55,665 bases of DNA, taken from positions 1 through 55,665 of the forward strand of contig MHBL01000007.1 in assembly GCA_001803235.1 (NCBI GenBank), written 5' to 3'. This DNA comes from Lentisphaerae bacterium RIFOXYA12_64_32. Lineage in GTDB: Bacteria; Verrucomicrobiota; Lentisphaeria; Oligosphaerales; YB12-FULL-65-16. The first letter of the stretch is position 1; every line of letters begins with the position of its first letter. The notes below the pieces were generated by a model, which did no database searches, was not told the origin of the DNA, and saw nothing but the letters and a program-made list of their open reading frames with translations. Positions 38,611-47,581 of the stretch are shown in pieces. Both the position numbers and the translations under genes were made by a program.

Positions 38611-40449
38611 TCAACGGCTGCGCAGTTCGGTCCAGGCGCGGTCCACGTCCTTGTTGAACTCGCCGAGTTCGCCGACCAGCTGGAGCTTCTTGAGGTCCAG
38701 CGTCAGCATGGGCTGGAGCAGGGCGTGAATGTCCTCGGGCAGCAGGGCCGGCGCTTGGGTGTTGGGCATGGGGTAGAGGAGTTCCTCCATGCAGCGGGCC
38801 GCGATGTCCGGCCGCAGCATGAAGTCGATCAAGCGCTCGGCATTCTCTTTGTGCCTGGCATCCCTGGGGATGCAGAAGGTATCCACGAACATGGGGACGC
38901 CTTCGCGGGGGATGGCGAACTCGAACTCCGGGTGGTCCTTGGTCAGGCGCAGGCCGCCTCCGGACCAGTACGGGGCGAGGTACGCTTCGCGGCTGAGCAG
39001 AATGCTGTCCACGGTGTTCGAGTCGTAGCGCAGGACCAGCGGTTTCTGCTTCCGGAGCAGGGCCAGGGCGTCCTGGAGCATGCGCGGGTCCCGGTCCGTC
39101 AGCGACCCGCCCAGGAGCCGGAAGGCGAGTCCGAAGCACTCGCGCATGTCATCGAGCATGAGGATGCGGCCCTTGTACCGTTCATCCCACAGGACGCGCC
39201 AGGAGTCCACTGGCGGCTGGGTGAGTTCACGGTTGTAGAGCAGGCCGGTGCAGCCATAGGTGTAGGGGATGTAGTACTCGCCGGTCGGATCGAATTCCAT
39301 GCGAGTGAAGCGTTCGTCGAGGTTGGCGTAGTTGGCAAGACTCTCGCGGTTGATGCGGGCCAGGAGTTTGAGCTTGATCATGGTTCGGACCATGTAGTCG
39401 CTCGGTACGACCAGGTCGTAGTCGCACGCGCCCAGTGACAGGCGCGACAGGAGTTCCTCGTTGTCGTTGAAATAGCTGTAGTTGATGCGAATGCCCGTCT
39501 CCTTCTCGAAGTCGGCCAGGATGCTGTCGGGGAAGTACCCCGCGTAGTTGTACACGTTCAGCGTATGGCGGTCATCCGCCAGGGCGATGGAGACGATCAG
39601 CAGCACCGCGACCAGCGCCGCGGTGCCGCCGCCCAGGCCCAGCACGAGGCGTTGCGACACAGCTCGTCTCTGCAGGTAATGCCCGGCGAGGAGTGCGGCC
39701 AGGGTTACGAGGATCAGCAGGGTCGAGATGGCGTTCAGTTCCGGGGTCACGCCATACTTGACCAGGGAATAGATGCGTAGCGGCAGGGTCGTCGAGTTGG
39801 CGCCGGCGGTGAACAGGGTGCTGACGAAGTCGTCCAGGCTCAGGGTGAAGGCGAACATCGCACCGGAGACAATGCCCGGGGCGATGACGGGCAGGATCAC
39901 GTACCGGAGCGTCTGCAGCCGGTTTGCGCCCAGATCCAGGCTCGCCTCCTCGAGGCGCCGGTCGAACTGGTGCAGTCTGGCGAGTACGATCAGGGCCACG
40001 AACGAGAGGCTGAACGTCACGTGCGCGCAGATGACCGAGGTGAAGCCCAGCGGCATACGGATCAGTATGAACAGGGCCAGCAGTGACAGGCCGAAAATGA
40101 TTTCCGGCAGGATGATCGGAATGTAGATCAGGTTCTGGAACAGCACCCGACCGCGGAACGTGTACTTGCTCAACGCCAGCGCCGCTGCCGTGCCCAGCAC
40201 CGTGGCCAGGAGCGTGCTGACCGCGGCGATGATCAGGGAGTTCTGCACTCCGGTCCACAGCGCCCGGTCCGCGAAGGCCACCGCGTACCACTTGAGGCTG
40301 AAGCCCTCCCAGTGCGTCACCTGCCGGCTGGCGTTGAACGAGAAGATAATCAGGATGGGAATGGGCAGGAACAGGAAGGCGACGCTGAGCCAGGTCGCCA
40401 CGCGCAACCACAGCCCTGTGCCGAGTCCCAGATCGTTGTTCCTGGCCAT
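38611..40449 (-). CDS. potCD: polyamine-type ABC transporter, fused permease PotC and binding protein PotD
   Basis: 612 residues. Residues 1-265 are a six-segment permease with the EAA loop EEASLDLGANRLQTLRYVIL (167-186). A further hydrophobic segment (271-290, LGGGTAALVAVLLIVSIALA) leads into a complete PotD-like binding protein from about 295: HTLNVYNYAGYFPDSILADF, then YIPYTYGCTGLLYNREL and SNTVDSILLSREAYLAPYWS. Thus the solute receptor is tethered to its own permease on the outer face of the membrane. Fusions of PotC and PotD are known in some bacteria. The ligand is probably putrescine or spermidine by similarity, but is untested. It lies 238 bases after potB. Confidence 0.9.
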   Translation of the reverse strand: MARNNDLGLGTGLWLRVATWLSVAFLFLPIPILIIFSFNASRQVTHWEGFSLKWYAVAFADRALWTGVQNSLIIAAVSTLLATVLGTAAALALSKYTFRGRVLFQNLIYIPIILPEIIFGLSLLALFILIRMPLGFTSVICAHVTFSLSFVALIVLARLHQFDRRLEEASLDLGANRLQTLRYVILPVIAPGIVSGAMFAFTLSLDDFVSTLFTAGANSTTLPLRIYSLVKYGVTPELNAISTLLILVTLAALLAGHYLQRRAVSQRLVLGLGGGTAALVAVLLIVSIALADDRHTLNVYNYAGYFPDSILADFEKETGIRINYSYFNDNEELLSRLSLGACDYDLVVPSDYMVRTMIKLKLLARINRESLANYANLDERFTRMEFDPTGEYYIPYTYGCTGLLYNRELTQPPVDSWRVLWDERYKGRILMLDDMRECFGLAFRLLGGSLTDRDPRMLQDALALLRKQKPLVLRYDSNTVDSILLSREAYLAPYWSGGGLRLTKDHPEFEFAIPREGVPMFVDTFCIPRDARHKENAERLIDFMLRPDIAARCMEELLYPMPNTQAPALLPEDIHALLQPMLTLDLKKLQLVGELGEFNKDVDRAWTELRSR

Positions 40450-40532
40450 AGATTCCTACCTGAGCCTACTCGCCATCGTCGTCCAGGCAGCCTGGCTGCT
40501 GCCGGGCGGCGGTTGCGGTGACCCGCAGTAGC

Positions 40533-40590
40533 GCGGGCGGCCCCCCGCCCGCCTCTGAGCACCCGGATGCCGCCCGGGGGGCCGGGCGGC
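40533..40590. repeat. GC-rich hairpins between potB and potCD
   Basis: Two palindromes, GCGGGCGGCCCCCCGCCCGC (40533-40552) and one of GCCGCCCGG/CCGGGCGGC (40569-40590), stand in the 238-bp gap. They could slow or process the operon transcript, altering the ratio of potAB to potCD; this is inference. Confidence 0.5.
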
Positions 40591-40687
40591 GTACTGTCTT
40601 GCACCAGGCCACCCCCACCGCCGGATGCCGTGGGGGGGGGGAGCAACGGGATTATCCTGTTGCGCCGGTTGCCACTCTTCCGGTACC

Positions 40688-41554
40688 TCACACCGCCGCA
40701 AGCTGCTTCTTGCCCATGGGGTCATAGCGGCGGATGTACACGCTGATGAACACCATCAGCCCGAACACCAGTACGGCCGACAAGGCGGACCCGAACGGCC
40801 AGTTGCGTGAAGCCAGGAACTGGCGGTTGATGACGTTGCCGATGATGACGTCGTCCGCGCCGCCCAGGATTTCCGGGACGACGAAGTTGCCCAGGGTCGG
40901 AATGAACACGAAGACGATGCCCGCCGCCACGCCCGGCAGCGAATAGGGCAGGGTGATCCTCCAGAAGGTGCGGATCGGGCCGGCGCCCAGGTCCATGGAC
41001 GCTTCGAGCAGCGAGGTGTTCATGCGATCCAGGGCCGCGAAGATGGGCAGGATCATGTAGGGCAGGTTCCCGTACACGAAGCCGACGTAGACCGCGAACG
41101 TATTGTGAATCAGGCTCAGCGGTTCGTGGATCAGCCCCAGCTTGAGCAGCAGCGTGTTGATCACGCCGTCCGCGCCCAGAATGGTCATGAACGAGTACAT
41201 GCGCACCAGGAAGTTCGTCCAGAACGGAAGGATGACCAGGAACATCAGGATAAGTTTGGTCCGGGGCGGTGCGAAGGCCATGTAGTAGGCGGTGGGGTAA
41301 GCCAGCAGGAGCGTGATGACCGTTGTGACCGCGGCCATGACCAGGGAACGCCACAGGATGACGAGGTACAGCGGGTCGGCGATGCGCCGGTAGTGTTCCA
41401 GGGTGAACCCGGGAGCAATGCCGCCGTAGACGTCCTGGCGGCTGACGCTGAAGAACAGGACAATGAGGAGCGGCAAGCCGAAGAACAGAATCAGCCACAG
41501 TGCCGGCGGGAACAGCAGCAGATGCAGCTCTCGGATGCGCAGTGGGTTACGCAC
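40688..41554 (-). CDS. potB: polyamine-type ABC transporter permease PotB
   Basis: 288 residues with about six membrane segments, the first at 10-35 (LHLLLFPPALWLILFFGLPL). The EAA loop that touches the ATPase is LLEASMDLGAGPIRTFWRIT with LP (182-203). KLILMFLVILPFWTNFLVRM is the typical PotB core. It forms the channel with the permease half of PotCD. Its start overlaps the end of potA by 8 bases, so the two are coupled. Confidence 0.93.
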   Translation of the reverse strand: MRNPLRIRELHLLLFPPALWLILFFGLPLLIVLFFSVSRQDVYGGIAPGFTLEHYRRIADPLYLVILWRSLVMAAVTTVITLLLAYPTAYYMAFAPPRTKLILMFLVILPFWTNFLVRMYSFMTILGADGVINTLLLKLGLIHEPLSLIHNTFAVYVGFVYGNLPYMILPIFAALDRMNTSLLEASMDLGAGPIRTFWRITLPYSLPGVAAGIVFVFIPTLGNFVVPEILGGADDVIIGNVINRQFLASRNWPFGSALSAVLVFGLMVFISVYIRRYDPMGKKQLAAV

Positions 41555-42626
41555 GGATGATTTCCCCCGAGGTGCGGCTCCAGAGCAGGAGGTACTCCTG
41601 GTTCAGCTCGTAGAAGTCGCGGGCCAACCGCGCGATGTAGTTGTTCTGGCTCACCGTGACCATCTGTCCGTTCGCCAGTTCCAGCAGGTACAGGGTGGCA
41701 TCGCCCTCGAACACCTTGCGGCGGAGAACTCCCGGGACGGAATTCTCGAAGTCGCGCGCGGGCAGGAGGCTGAGTCTGAGCTGCTCCGGCCTCAGGCAGT
41801 AAAGCACGCGGTTCCCCGGCGCCACAGGGCTTGCCTTGTCGATCTCGACATCCCAGCGTTCCGCCAGTCGCAGGCGGCAGCCCCGGTCGGTCGCCGTGGT
41901 GACCTGGCCGTCGAGGAAGTTCATCGACCCGATGAAGTCCGCCACGAATCGCGTTTTGGGGTGTTCGTAGATCTCACCGGGCGGGCCGCACTGCTCGATC
42001 ACGCCGTTGTGCATGACCGCGACCCGGTCGGCCAGGGCCAGCGCTTCGGTCTGGTTGTGGGTGACATAGATGAAGGTGATGCCGACCCGGCGCTGGAGTT
42101 CGGTCAGCTCGAGTCGCGTCTGCTCCGCGATCTTCTTGTCCAGCGCGCTGAGCGGTTCGTCCAGAAGCAGAATGCTCGGGCGATTGACCAGGGCCCGGGC
42201 CAGGGCGACCCGCTGCTGCTGACCGCCCGACAACTGATCGGGTCGCCGTTCCTCGAACCCGCTCAGCCGGACCTGGCCCAGTGCTTCCATCACGCGCGTT
42301 CCAATCTCGGCCGTGTTGCACTTCCGGATCCGCAGCCCGTAGGCGACGTTCTCGAATACGGTCATATGCGGGAAGAGAGCGTAGTTCTGGAACACGGTGT
42401 TCACGTCACGGCAGTACGGCGGATCGTCGCCCATGTCGCGCCCGTTCAGGATGATCTGTCCGGACGTGCGTTTCTCGAACCCGGCGACCATGCGCAGGAT
42501 GGTCGTCTTGCCGCAACCGCTCGAGCCCAGCAGGCAGAAGAACTCGCCCTTTGCCACGGTAAGGCTGACATCGTTGACAGCCACGACATCGCCGTACTTG
42601 CGGGTCACATTTATTAGTTCCAGCAT
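41547..42626 (-). CDS. potA: polyamine-type ABC transporter ATPase PotA
   Basis: 359 residues. Walker A is GSSGCGKT (34-41), the Q loop glutamine is 79 (TVFQNYALFPHM), the signature is LSGGQQQR (131-138), Walker B is ILLLDEPLSALD (151-162), and the switch histidine is 189 (VTHNQTEALALADR). The C-terminal regulatory TOBE-type domain (from about 240) is present. It hydrolyses ATP to drive import through PotB and PotCD. It is the first gene of the operon, with a plausible promoter (42686-42714) 60 bases upstream. Confidence 0.95.
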   Translation of the reverse strand: MLELINVTRKYGDVVAVNDVSLTVAKGEFFCLLGSSGCGKTTILRMVAGFEKRTSGQIILNGRDMGDDPPYCRDVNTVFQNYALFPHMTVFENVAYGLRIRKCNTAEIGTRVMEALGQVRLSGFEERRPDQLSGGQQQRVALARALVNRPSILLLDEPLSALDKKIAEQTRLELTELQRRVGITFIYVTHNQTEALALADRVAVMHNGVIEQCGPPGEIYEHPKTRFVADFIGSMNFLDGQVTTATDRGCRLRLAERWDVEIDKASPVAPGNRVLYCLRPEQLRLSLLPARDFENSVPGVLRRKVFEGDATLYLLELANGQMVTVSQNNYIARLARDFYELNQEYLLLWSRTSGEIIRA

Positions 42627-42685
42627 GTGGAGACCCTTGGAAACGCGACTCGCGAATCGACGGGGAATCGTCTCTGCAGCGTGGA

Positions 42686-42714
42686 AAGTTAGGCTTTGGC
42701 GCAGGGAATTTCAA
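42686..42714 (-). promoter_or_regulatory. candidate promoter of the pot operon
   Basis: Minus strand: TTGAAA (42709-42714), 17 bp, TAACTT (42686-42691). A broken repeat (42718-42903) begins 3 bp upstream of the -35. Confidence 0.4.
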
Positions 42715-42717
42715 GTC

Positions 42718-42903
42718 TCGGGCCGGGACGGCCCGTAATGCGTCAGTCGCGGGTGGAGATAAGGTCGAAGTCTGACCTGGGCTGACGCCTAAAGTGGTCG
42801 GAGCGGCTCGCTCCGACACCCGCGGGAGCGAGGCACCCACGACTGACGCATTACGGACGGCCCCGAGGTGCCCTACTGCGGTCCCGGAGGTCCCGCGCCA
42901 CTG
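42718..42903. repeat. dispersed CAGTGGC-type repeat, copy 4, truncated and interrupted
   Basis: 42718-42734 (CTCGGGCCGGGACGGCC) and 42855-42903 (GGACGGCCCC to GCGCCACTG) are two parts of the repeat seen whole at 22540-22631. They are split by the 120-bp element and the outer left end is lost at the pot promoter. Confidence 0.8.
42735..42854. mobile_element. 120-bp element with GTAATGCGTCAGTCG ends, inserted in another repeat
   Basis: The ends GTAATGCGTCAGTCG (42735-42749) and its exact complement (42840-42854) continue to about 21 bp with one mismatch. The 9-bp sequence GGACGGCCC of the host repeat is duplicated on both sides (42726-42734 and 42855-42863). Inside lies a truncated paired-hairpin repeat (42791-42834). 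It is a small relative of the 416-bp element at 6891. Confidence 0.9.
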
Positions 42904-42946
42904 CCCATGCTGCGCACAATCCAGCGTTGCGGACAACTCCGCCTTC

Positions 42947-45900
42947 TCACGGCTTCTGGTCCGGGGAGTGCACGACGAGCAGGTCCAGGTTCATGCTCTG
43001 CGCGACGTTGACGAGGCGCAGCGTGTGCTCGCCTTTGCTCAGGCAGAGCGGGAACGGCTTGCCATCCGGGAGCGTCAGGGTGACGGTCTGCCAATCGTTG
43101 CGGTCGTTGCTGAAGCCGCCGGTCGGTTCGAACCGGATGCCTCGGGCCCACTCGCCGGGGAACGTGCCGTCGACGGCCAGGGCGCGCAGGGGTGGCTCGT
43201 TGTCCGCGCAGTACTTCAGGCTCAGGCGGTACTCGCCGTCCTGCGGCACGGTCACTTTGTATTCGAGATAGTGCCCCGCGCTGTCCCAGTTGAGGAACGC
43301 CTTGCCGTCCGCACCGACCTTCTTGTCGCTGATGGTGATATTGCCACCGCCCTGTGCGGACGGCGTCTCGGCCTGGACGACGACCCGGACGCCCGTAACG
43401 GGTGCGAACGCGGGCAGCGGCTTGACGGGGAAGCTGAGGCTCATCAGGTCCTGGCGCTTGGCGTCCGTCTGCTTCGCCACCACGTCCTTGAGTACAGCAC
43501 CGGCGAGGCTGATCTCGTAGGTCTGGCCAGGCTGGACCGGGAACCGGAGCTGGCCGTCGGCGAACTCCGCACCGATCTTCTTCGTGCGGGTCAGGCGCGG
43601 GTCGATCAGGTGCACCTGTGTCTTGGCCGGGTCGACGACCTCCGGCAGTTTCACCGCGAGGGTTCCTGCGATGTCCGCACCGGCGGTGTACAGCCCGCTG
43701 TCCATGCCGGTCACGGCGGCCGTGCCGGCTTGCGACAGGGCGAGCGAACACGAGGCGCCGCCCAGGCGTGTGCCGTTGGCGAACACGAGCCGGCAGTTGG
43801 CACCGGGTGCGGAGCAGATGTCCGCAAACTCCGCATCGGTTTCGACGCTGCCGGCCTGCATGGCTTGGCCGGGCGCGGGGTTCGCAAGGTAGGTGTGTTC
43901 GAGTTGTTCGCCCAGGCTGATGCGGGCCGCCAGGCCGGTCGCGGCCGAGAGCGGCGAGCAGGCGCTGACCGGCGCCGTGCTGCCGGCGGGGAACGGGTAC
44001 ACCACGGTCACCACGTCCGTCTCCTTCTGCCACGTGCGGCTGAGGATGGCGGTGGGAACAGGTGCCATCGGGCCGTCCTTGCCCTTCTTGCCGGTGGTGC
44101 TCCAGCCCTGGATGGGCGGCTCGATTTTGCCCTTGACGATCTCGACTTTCAGGTTTGCGTCCTGCATTGGGCAGAGCGCGAGGTTGGCGCCATCGCCGCT
44201 GGAGGTGGTCCGCAGTGTGACCGGCTCGACCTGCGCGTCGTTCGCGTTGATGTGGTACAGGACTTCGCAGGTGTGTTCGAGCTCGTCCTTCGCGAGCAGT
44301 TTGTCGTGGACGATCCAGAAGTCGGGCTTCACGAATAGGATGGAGCGGCGGTGCTGGACGGTGTCGAGCGTGCGCGGCTTCGGCTTCGGGTTCTGGTAAT
44401 CGGTGTACTCGCGGTACAGGTGGCGGTACCAACCGTCGGCCAGGTCGACCCCCGGCGCGGAGAACCAGCGTGTATCCGTGGCGGGGGCTGGCGCGTCCCA
44501 GGGCAGGGGCCACTTGAACGTCTCGCGCGCTGGGCGGCGGAACTGGTCCAGGCCGTCGACGAGCACGGTGTTGTGCGACCGGGTCAGGAGCACGTAGACG
44601 CGCCATCGCGACTTGTCGTACATGACGCTGCCGCCGTCGGGCAGCAGCAGCTTGCCGTAGGCGTACATCGCGATGTGCAGCTTGTCCTCGTGCTGGTGTC
44701 CGGCGCTGTACGGGCCGGCGTCCAAGTGCAGGACGCGCGCGTCGCGATCCCAGCCGGAGCGCATGAGGTAGTGGCCCTCGTAGGGCAGGCCGAACGAGTC
44801 GCGCTCGGGTGGGTTGCCGAGCCGGCCATTGCTGACGGCGTAGAGGAAGTCGTCGCGCTTCGGGTAGTAGCGGTAGCCGTCGAGCAGTTGGCGCACGACG
44901 TTGCTGGTCCCCGAGTCGTTGAGGCCAAAGGCCTTGCCGTCCGGCATGAGGTCCTTCATCAGGTACGCGAACATGCGTTCGACTTTCGCGAGGTAGTCGG
45001 CCGGGATCTCGGCGGCGAGTCCGCAGAACCTGGCCAGGCACGGGATCGCAATGAACTCGCTCAGGACCCAGCAGTTGTAGCCCAGGGCCAGTTCGACTTG
45101 CATCCCGCCCGGGTAGACCTCCGTATCGAGCTGTTTGTAGATGCGTTCGATCGCGATGCGCCGCCACTCGGGCGCGTCGCGGAACTCGGGGAACAGCGCG
45201 CCGACGGTGTAGACGCCGTACGACTCGGCGGTCAGCCAGTTGTTGGATGTCGGGTTCTTGATCAGGTGTCGCGCCTGCTCGGCCATGGACTTGACGATGT
45301 TCACGATGATGTCGTCGGTGAACTCGGACGAGAGCCGGCAACTGAAGAACGCTTCCGGCCAGGTGTTGTGGAGCCGGATGCCGGTGTTGAGCGTCTCCCA
45401 CGCGTGGTGGTATGGCGAGTTGCCCGAGCTGAGCATCAGTATTGGGTTGTCCTCGACCCAAGCGTTCATCTCCTGCGCCAGTTCGCGGGCGTACTTCTCG
45501 TCGCCGGTTGCCCAGTAGGCCTTGGTCAGGTGCGGGAAGTGGAAGTGCCGGTTGAGCTGCGCGTTCCACTCGATGGTGGCCGACTCGCCCTCCTTCATGG
45601 CGTTCGAGGCCCAGTCAATGCGCGGTCCGAAGTCGAATAGTTCCTCGGGTTTGCGGAAGCCGCCGATGTAGAACTTGTGCGTCAGGATCATGTCGGCTTC
45701 GGTCGTGTCGGGCAGGCGCGAGGTGGCGGTGACCGTGAGTTCCTTGGGCTCGGCCTCGCCGCTGTAGATCCACAGTTCCAAAGCGTCGAAGGGACTCCAG
45801 TCGACCGGGGCCCGGTTGCAGGTCGCTTCCGGGCCGAGCGAGGGGAACCACCACTTGCCGGCGGCGGTCCCGGACTTGGCCTGCTCGGGCGACGGGGCTA

Positions 45901-46954
45901 GGCCAGTCCAGCCGGCGGCTTCATTTTCGAAGTCGCCGAGGTCGCGTGCCGCGTCCTTCCCGGCCAGGCGCACGTCGTCGAGGTAGAGGATGCAGTTGTC
46001 CTGGGGCTGACCTTTGGCGCGCCACTGCAGTGAGAGGCCGGAGACCCAGTTCCAGCCCACCGGCTTGCCGTTCTCCTTGAAGTCGGTCTTGGCGAGCCGG
46101 ACCTGTTTCCAGCCGGCCCAGTCGACGGTGAAACTGGCGCGGAACGAGCCGCCGCTGCCTTTCTGGAACCGTTCGGTCTGGGGTGGCACGCCGAGGGTCG
46201 GGCGGTGCTCGGCCTCGGTGAACCAGCGCGGTTCGCGGCGCGTGCGGAGGTACTGAGCGAACTCGTGCCGCGCGGCGGCGAGGTCGCCGGTGTCCACCGC
46301 GGCCTTGACCTTTTCCAGGCCGGGCTTGGCGAGGTCGAGGTCGGCGAAGAACTGCTTGTCGCTCAGGCGCGGGCCCATGGCCTTGCCGTTGCTGCCGGGC
46401 GGGAGCGGCACGAGCCGCAGGTTCTCGATCACCAGCGTCTGAGCCGGGTCCACTTCGTCGGCAGGGTTCCAACTGTTGTGGAAGCAGATCCCCTCAATCT
46501 TGGCCCAGCCGGCCGGTTTGCGCACTGCGCCCATCTCGTTGAACGGGATCAGCAACTCACGACGGCCCTCGAAGTCCAGCCGCAAGGCCAGCGAGTAGTA
46601 GTCCATCCCTTCCTTGTCGTCGGGGTTCTCCGAGTACAGGATGAGGTAGAGACGGCCGCCGGTGTTCTTGTTGCTGGTCAGTGTGAAGCCCAACGCGGAG
46701 TAGGGTGTCCAGTCGTGCGGAATATCGCGGGCCTCAACCGACTTGCTTTTGCCGAACTCCCAGGTGACGACGCCGGACTTGCCGTCCGCGGCCGGACGCT
46801 CCTGTGCGGCGTTCTTCCACACGCCGTTGCCGACTGGCAGTGCGACGTCCGCAGGCTGCGCCGGCGCCTGGCCGGCAGCGGGACCGGTACTGCCTAGCAT
46901 GAGAGTGACAGTGGCGAGCGTCATCCCGGCGCGAAGAGTGTTGGCAAGGTGCAT
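42947..46954 (-). CDS. large secreted heparinase II/III-type polysaccharide lyase
   Basis: 1,335 residues with a signal peptide (MHLANTLRAGMTLATVTLML to AAGQAPAQ) and GGAGG 8 bases before the ATG. The first 400 residues are beta-sandwich, carbohydrate-binding-like (YSALGFTLTSNKNTGGRLYL; later CILYLDDVRLAG). An (alpha/alpha) toroid follows at about 440-720 (SPYHHAWETLNTGIRLHNTW and NWLTAESYGVYTVGALFPEF). The heparinase II/III beta domain follows (MRSGWDRDARVLHLDAGPYS, then AGHQHEDKLHIAMYAYGKLL near 750). From about 1190 a CBM6/35-like domain closes the protein (VVVQAETPSAQGGGNITISD). Such lyases cut uronic-acid glycans by beta-elimination; the polymer (heparin-, alginate- or ulvan-like) is not decided by sequence. 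Confidence 0.88.
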   Translation of the reverse strand: MHLANTLRAGMTLATVTLMLGSTGPAAGQAPAQPADVALPVGNGVWKNAAQERPAADGKSGVVTWEFGKSKSVEARDIPHDWTPYSALGFTLTSNKNTGGRLYLILYSENPDDKEGMDYYSLALRLDFEGRRELLIPFNEMGAVRKPAGWAKIEGICFHNSWNPADEVDPAQTLVIENLRLVPLPPGSNGKAMGPRLSDKQFFADLDLAKPGLEKVKAAVDTGDLAAARHEFAQYLRTRREPRWFTEAEHRPTLGVPPQTERFQKGSGGSFRASFTVDWAGWKQVRLAKTDFKENGKPVGWNWVSGLSLQWRAKGQPQDNCILYLDDVRLAGKDAARDLGDFENEAAGWTGLAPSPEQAKSGTAAGKWWFPSLGPEATCNRAPVDWSPFDALELWIYSGEAEPKELTVTATSRLPDTTEADMILTHKFYIGGFRKPEELFDFGPRIDWASNAMKEGESATIEWNAQLNRHFHFPHLTKAYWATGDEKYARELAQEMNAWVEDNPILMLSSGNSPYHHAWETLNTGIRLHNTWPEAFFSCRLSSEFTDDIIVNIVKSMAEQARHLIKNPTSNNWLTAESYGVYTVGALFPEFRDAPEWRRIAIERIYKQLDTEVYPGGMQVELALGYNCWVLSEFIAIPCLARFCGLAAEIPADYLAKVERMFAYLMKDLMPDGKAFGLNDSGTSNVVRQLLDGYRYYPKRDDFLYAVSNGRLGNPPERDSFGLPYEGHYLMRSGWDRDARVLHLDAGPYSAGHQHEDKLHIAMYAYGKLLLPDGGSVMYDKSRWRVYVLLTRSHNTVLVDGLDQFRRPARETFKWPLPWDAPAPATDTRWFSAPGVDLADGWYRHLYREYTDYQNPKPKPRTLDTVQHRRSILFVKPDFWIVHDKLLAKDELEHTCEVLYHINANDAQVEPVTLRTTSSGDGANLALCPMQDANLKVEIVKGKIEPPIQGWSTTGKKGKDGPMAPVPTAILSRTWQKETDVVTVVYPFPAGSTAPVSACSPLSAATGLAARISLGEQLEHTYLANPAPGQAMQAGSVETDAEFADICSAPGANCRLVFANGTRLGGASCSLALSQAGTAAVTGMDSGLYTAGADIAGTLAVKLPEVVDPAKTQVHLIDPRLTRTKKIGAEFADGQLRFPVQPGQTYEISLAGAVLKDVVAKQTDAKRQDLMSLSFPVKPLPAFAPVTGVRVVVQAETPSAQGGGNITISDKKVGADGKAFLNWDSAGHYLEYKVTVPQDGEYRLSLKYCADNEPPLRALAVDGTFPGEWARGIRFEPTGGFSNDRNDWQTVTLTLPDGKPFPLCLSKGEHTLRLVNVAQSMNLDLLVVHSPDQKP

Positions 46955-47055
46955 GCGCGGTTCCTCCTGGAGCAGCCTGCGATCACGAGGGCGAGGGAAG
47001 AGTCCCGCAACGCCCCGAGTACCCCTGTTCTTCTTCTGCTGCAGAGCGAGACGGC

Positions 47056-47084
47056 AAGATAGGTCGCAGGCGGAACGGATGCAA
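47056..47084 (-). promoter_or_regulatory. candidate promoter of the lyase gene
   Basis: Minus strand: TTGCAT (47079-47084), 17 bp, TATCTT (47056-47061), about 100 bases before the ATG at 46954. Confidence 0.45.
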
Positions 47085-47189
47085 GCGCGGCGTCGCTATG
47101 GAGCGTGATACGTCAGGCTTGTGAGTTCCCGGCGGGTTGGGCCGCGTCCGGCATGGGACAGAAGATCGCTCGGACGGTATAGTTCCCGC

Positions 47190-47405
47190 ATGGACGTGCA
47201 TCACCTGTTCACCGGGCTGCCGCGCGTGCGACGCGTGTCCGTCGTGACCTCGCCGCGGGGGTTCGGCACGTTCATGGACTTCAACTTCGGTTTCACGTAC
47301 GTCTTCGCCGGCAAGGCGCGGTACCGGGTTGAGAACGATGGGTTCACGGCGCGCCGCGGCCACCAGAACGGACGCAAAGGCGGTGGGCGACCGTGCACTC
47401 TCTAG
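47190..47405 (+). pseudogene. possible stub of an AraC-type or cupin sensor gene
   Basis: The frame from the ATG at 47190 reads VRRVSVVTSPRGFGTFMDFN, then FGFTYVFAGKARYRVENDGF and TARRG. This is like the opening cupin strands of AraC-family sugar sensors, and it then runs into a stop at 47403. No helix-turn-helix part is found downstream before the LmbE gene. It may be a truncated regulator gene; the match is short. The rest of 46955-47581 holds the lyase promoter only. Confidence 0.35.
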
Positions 47406-47581
47406 TAGGCGGCTGCCGCGCCCGCGCATCGCATACTGCGGGTTTGGCCATGACTGGAATCGACAAACAAATACCGGATTGGCCATAGTACGTTGACGTT
47501 CGCGATGGCATAGTCTTGGGGAAAAAGGACAAACGGGACTACGAGCACCGGCAACGGGGGGCAAGTCCCAAGGCGTGACGT

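Noticed and set aside
42873..45569. 898-codon open frame overlapping the lyase gene in another minus-strand frame
   Set aside because: It has a low-complexity Arg/Pro/Gly-rich composition and no family match; the lyase frame explains the region.
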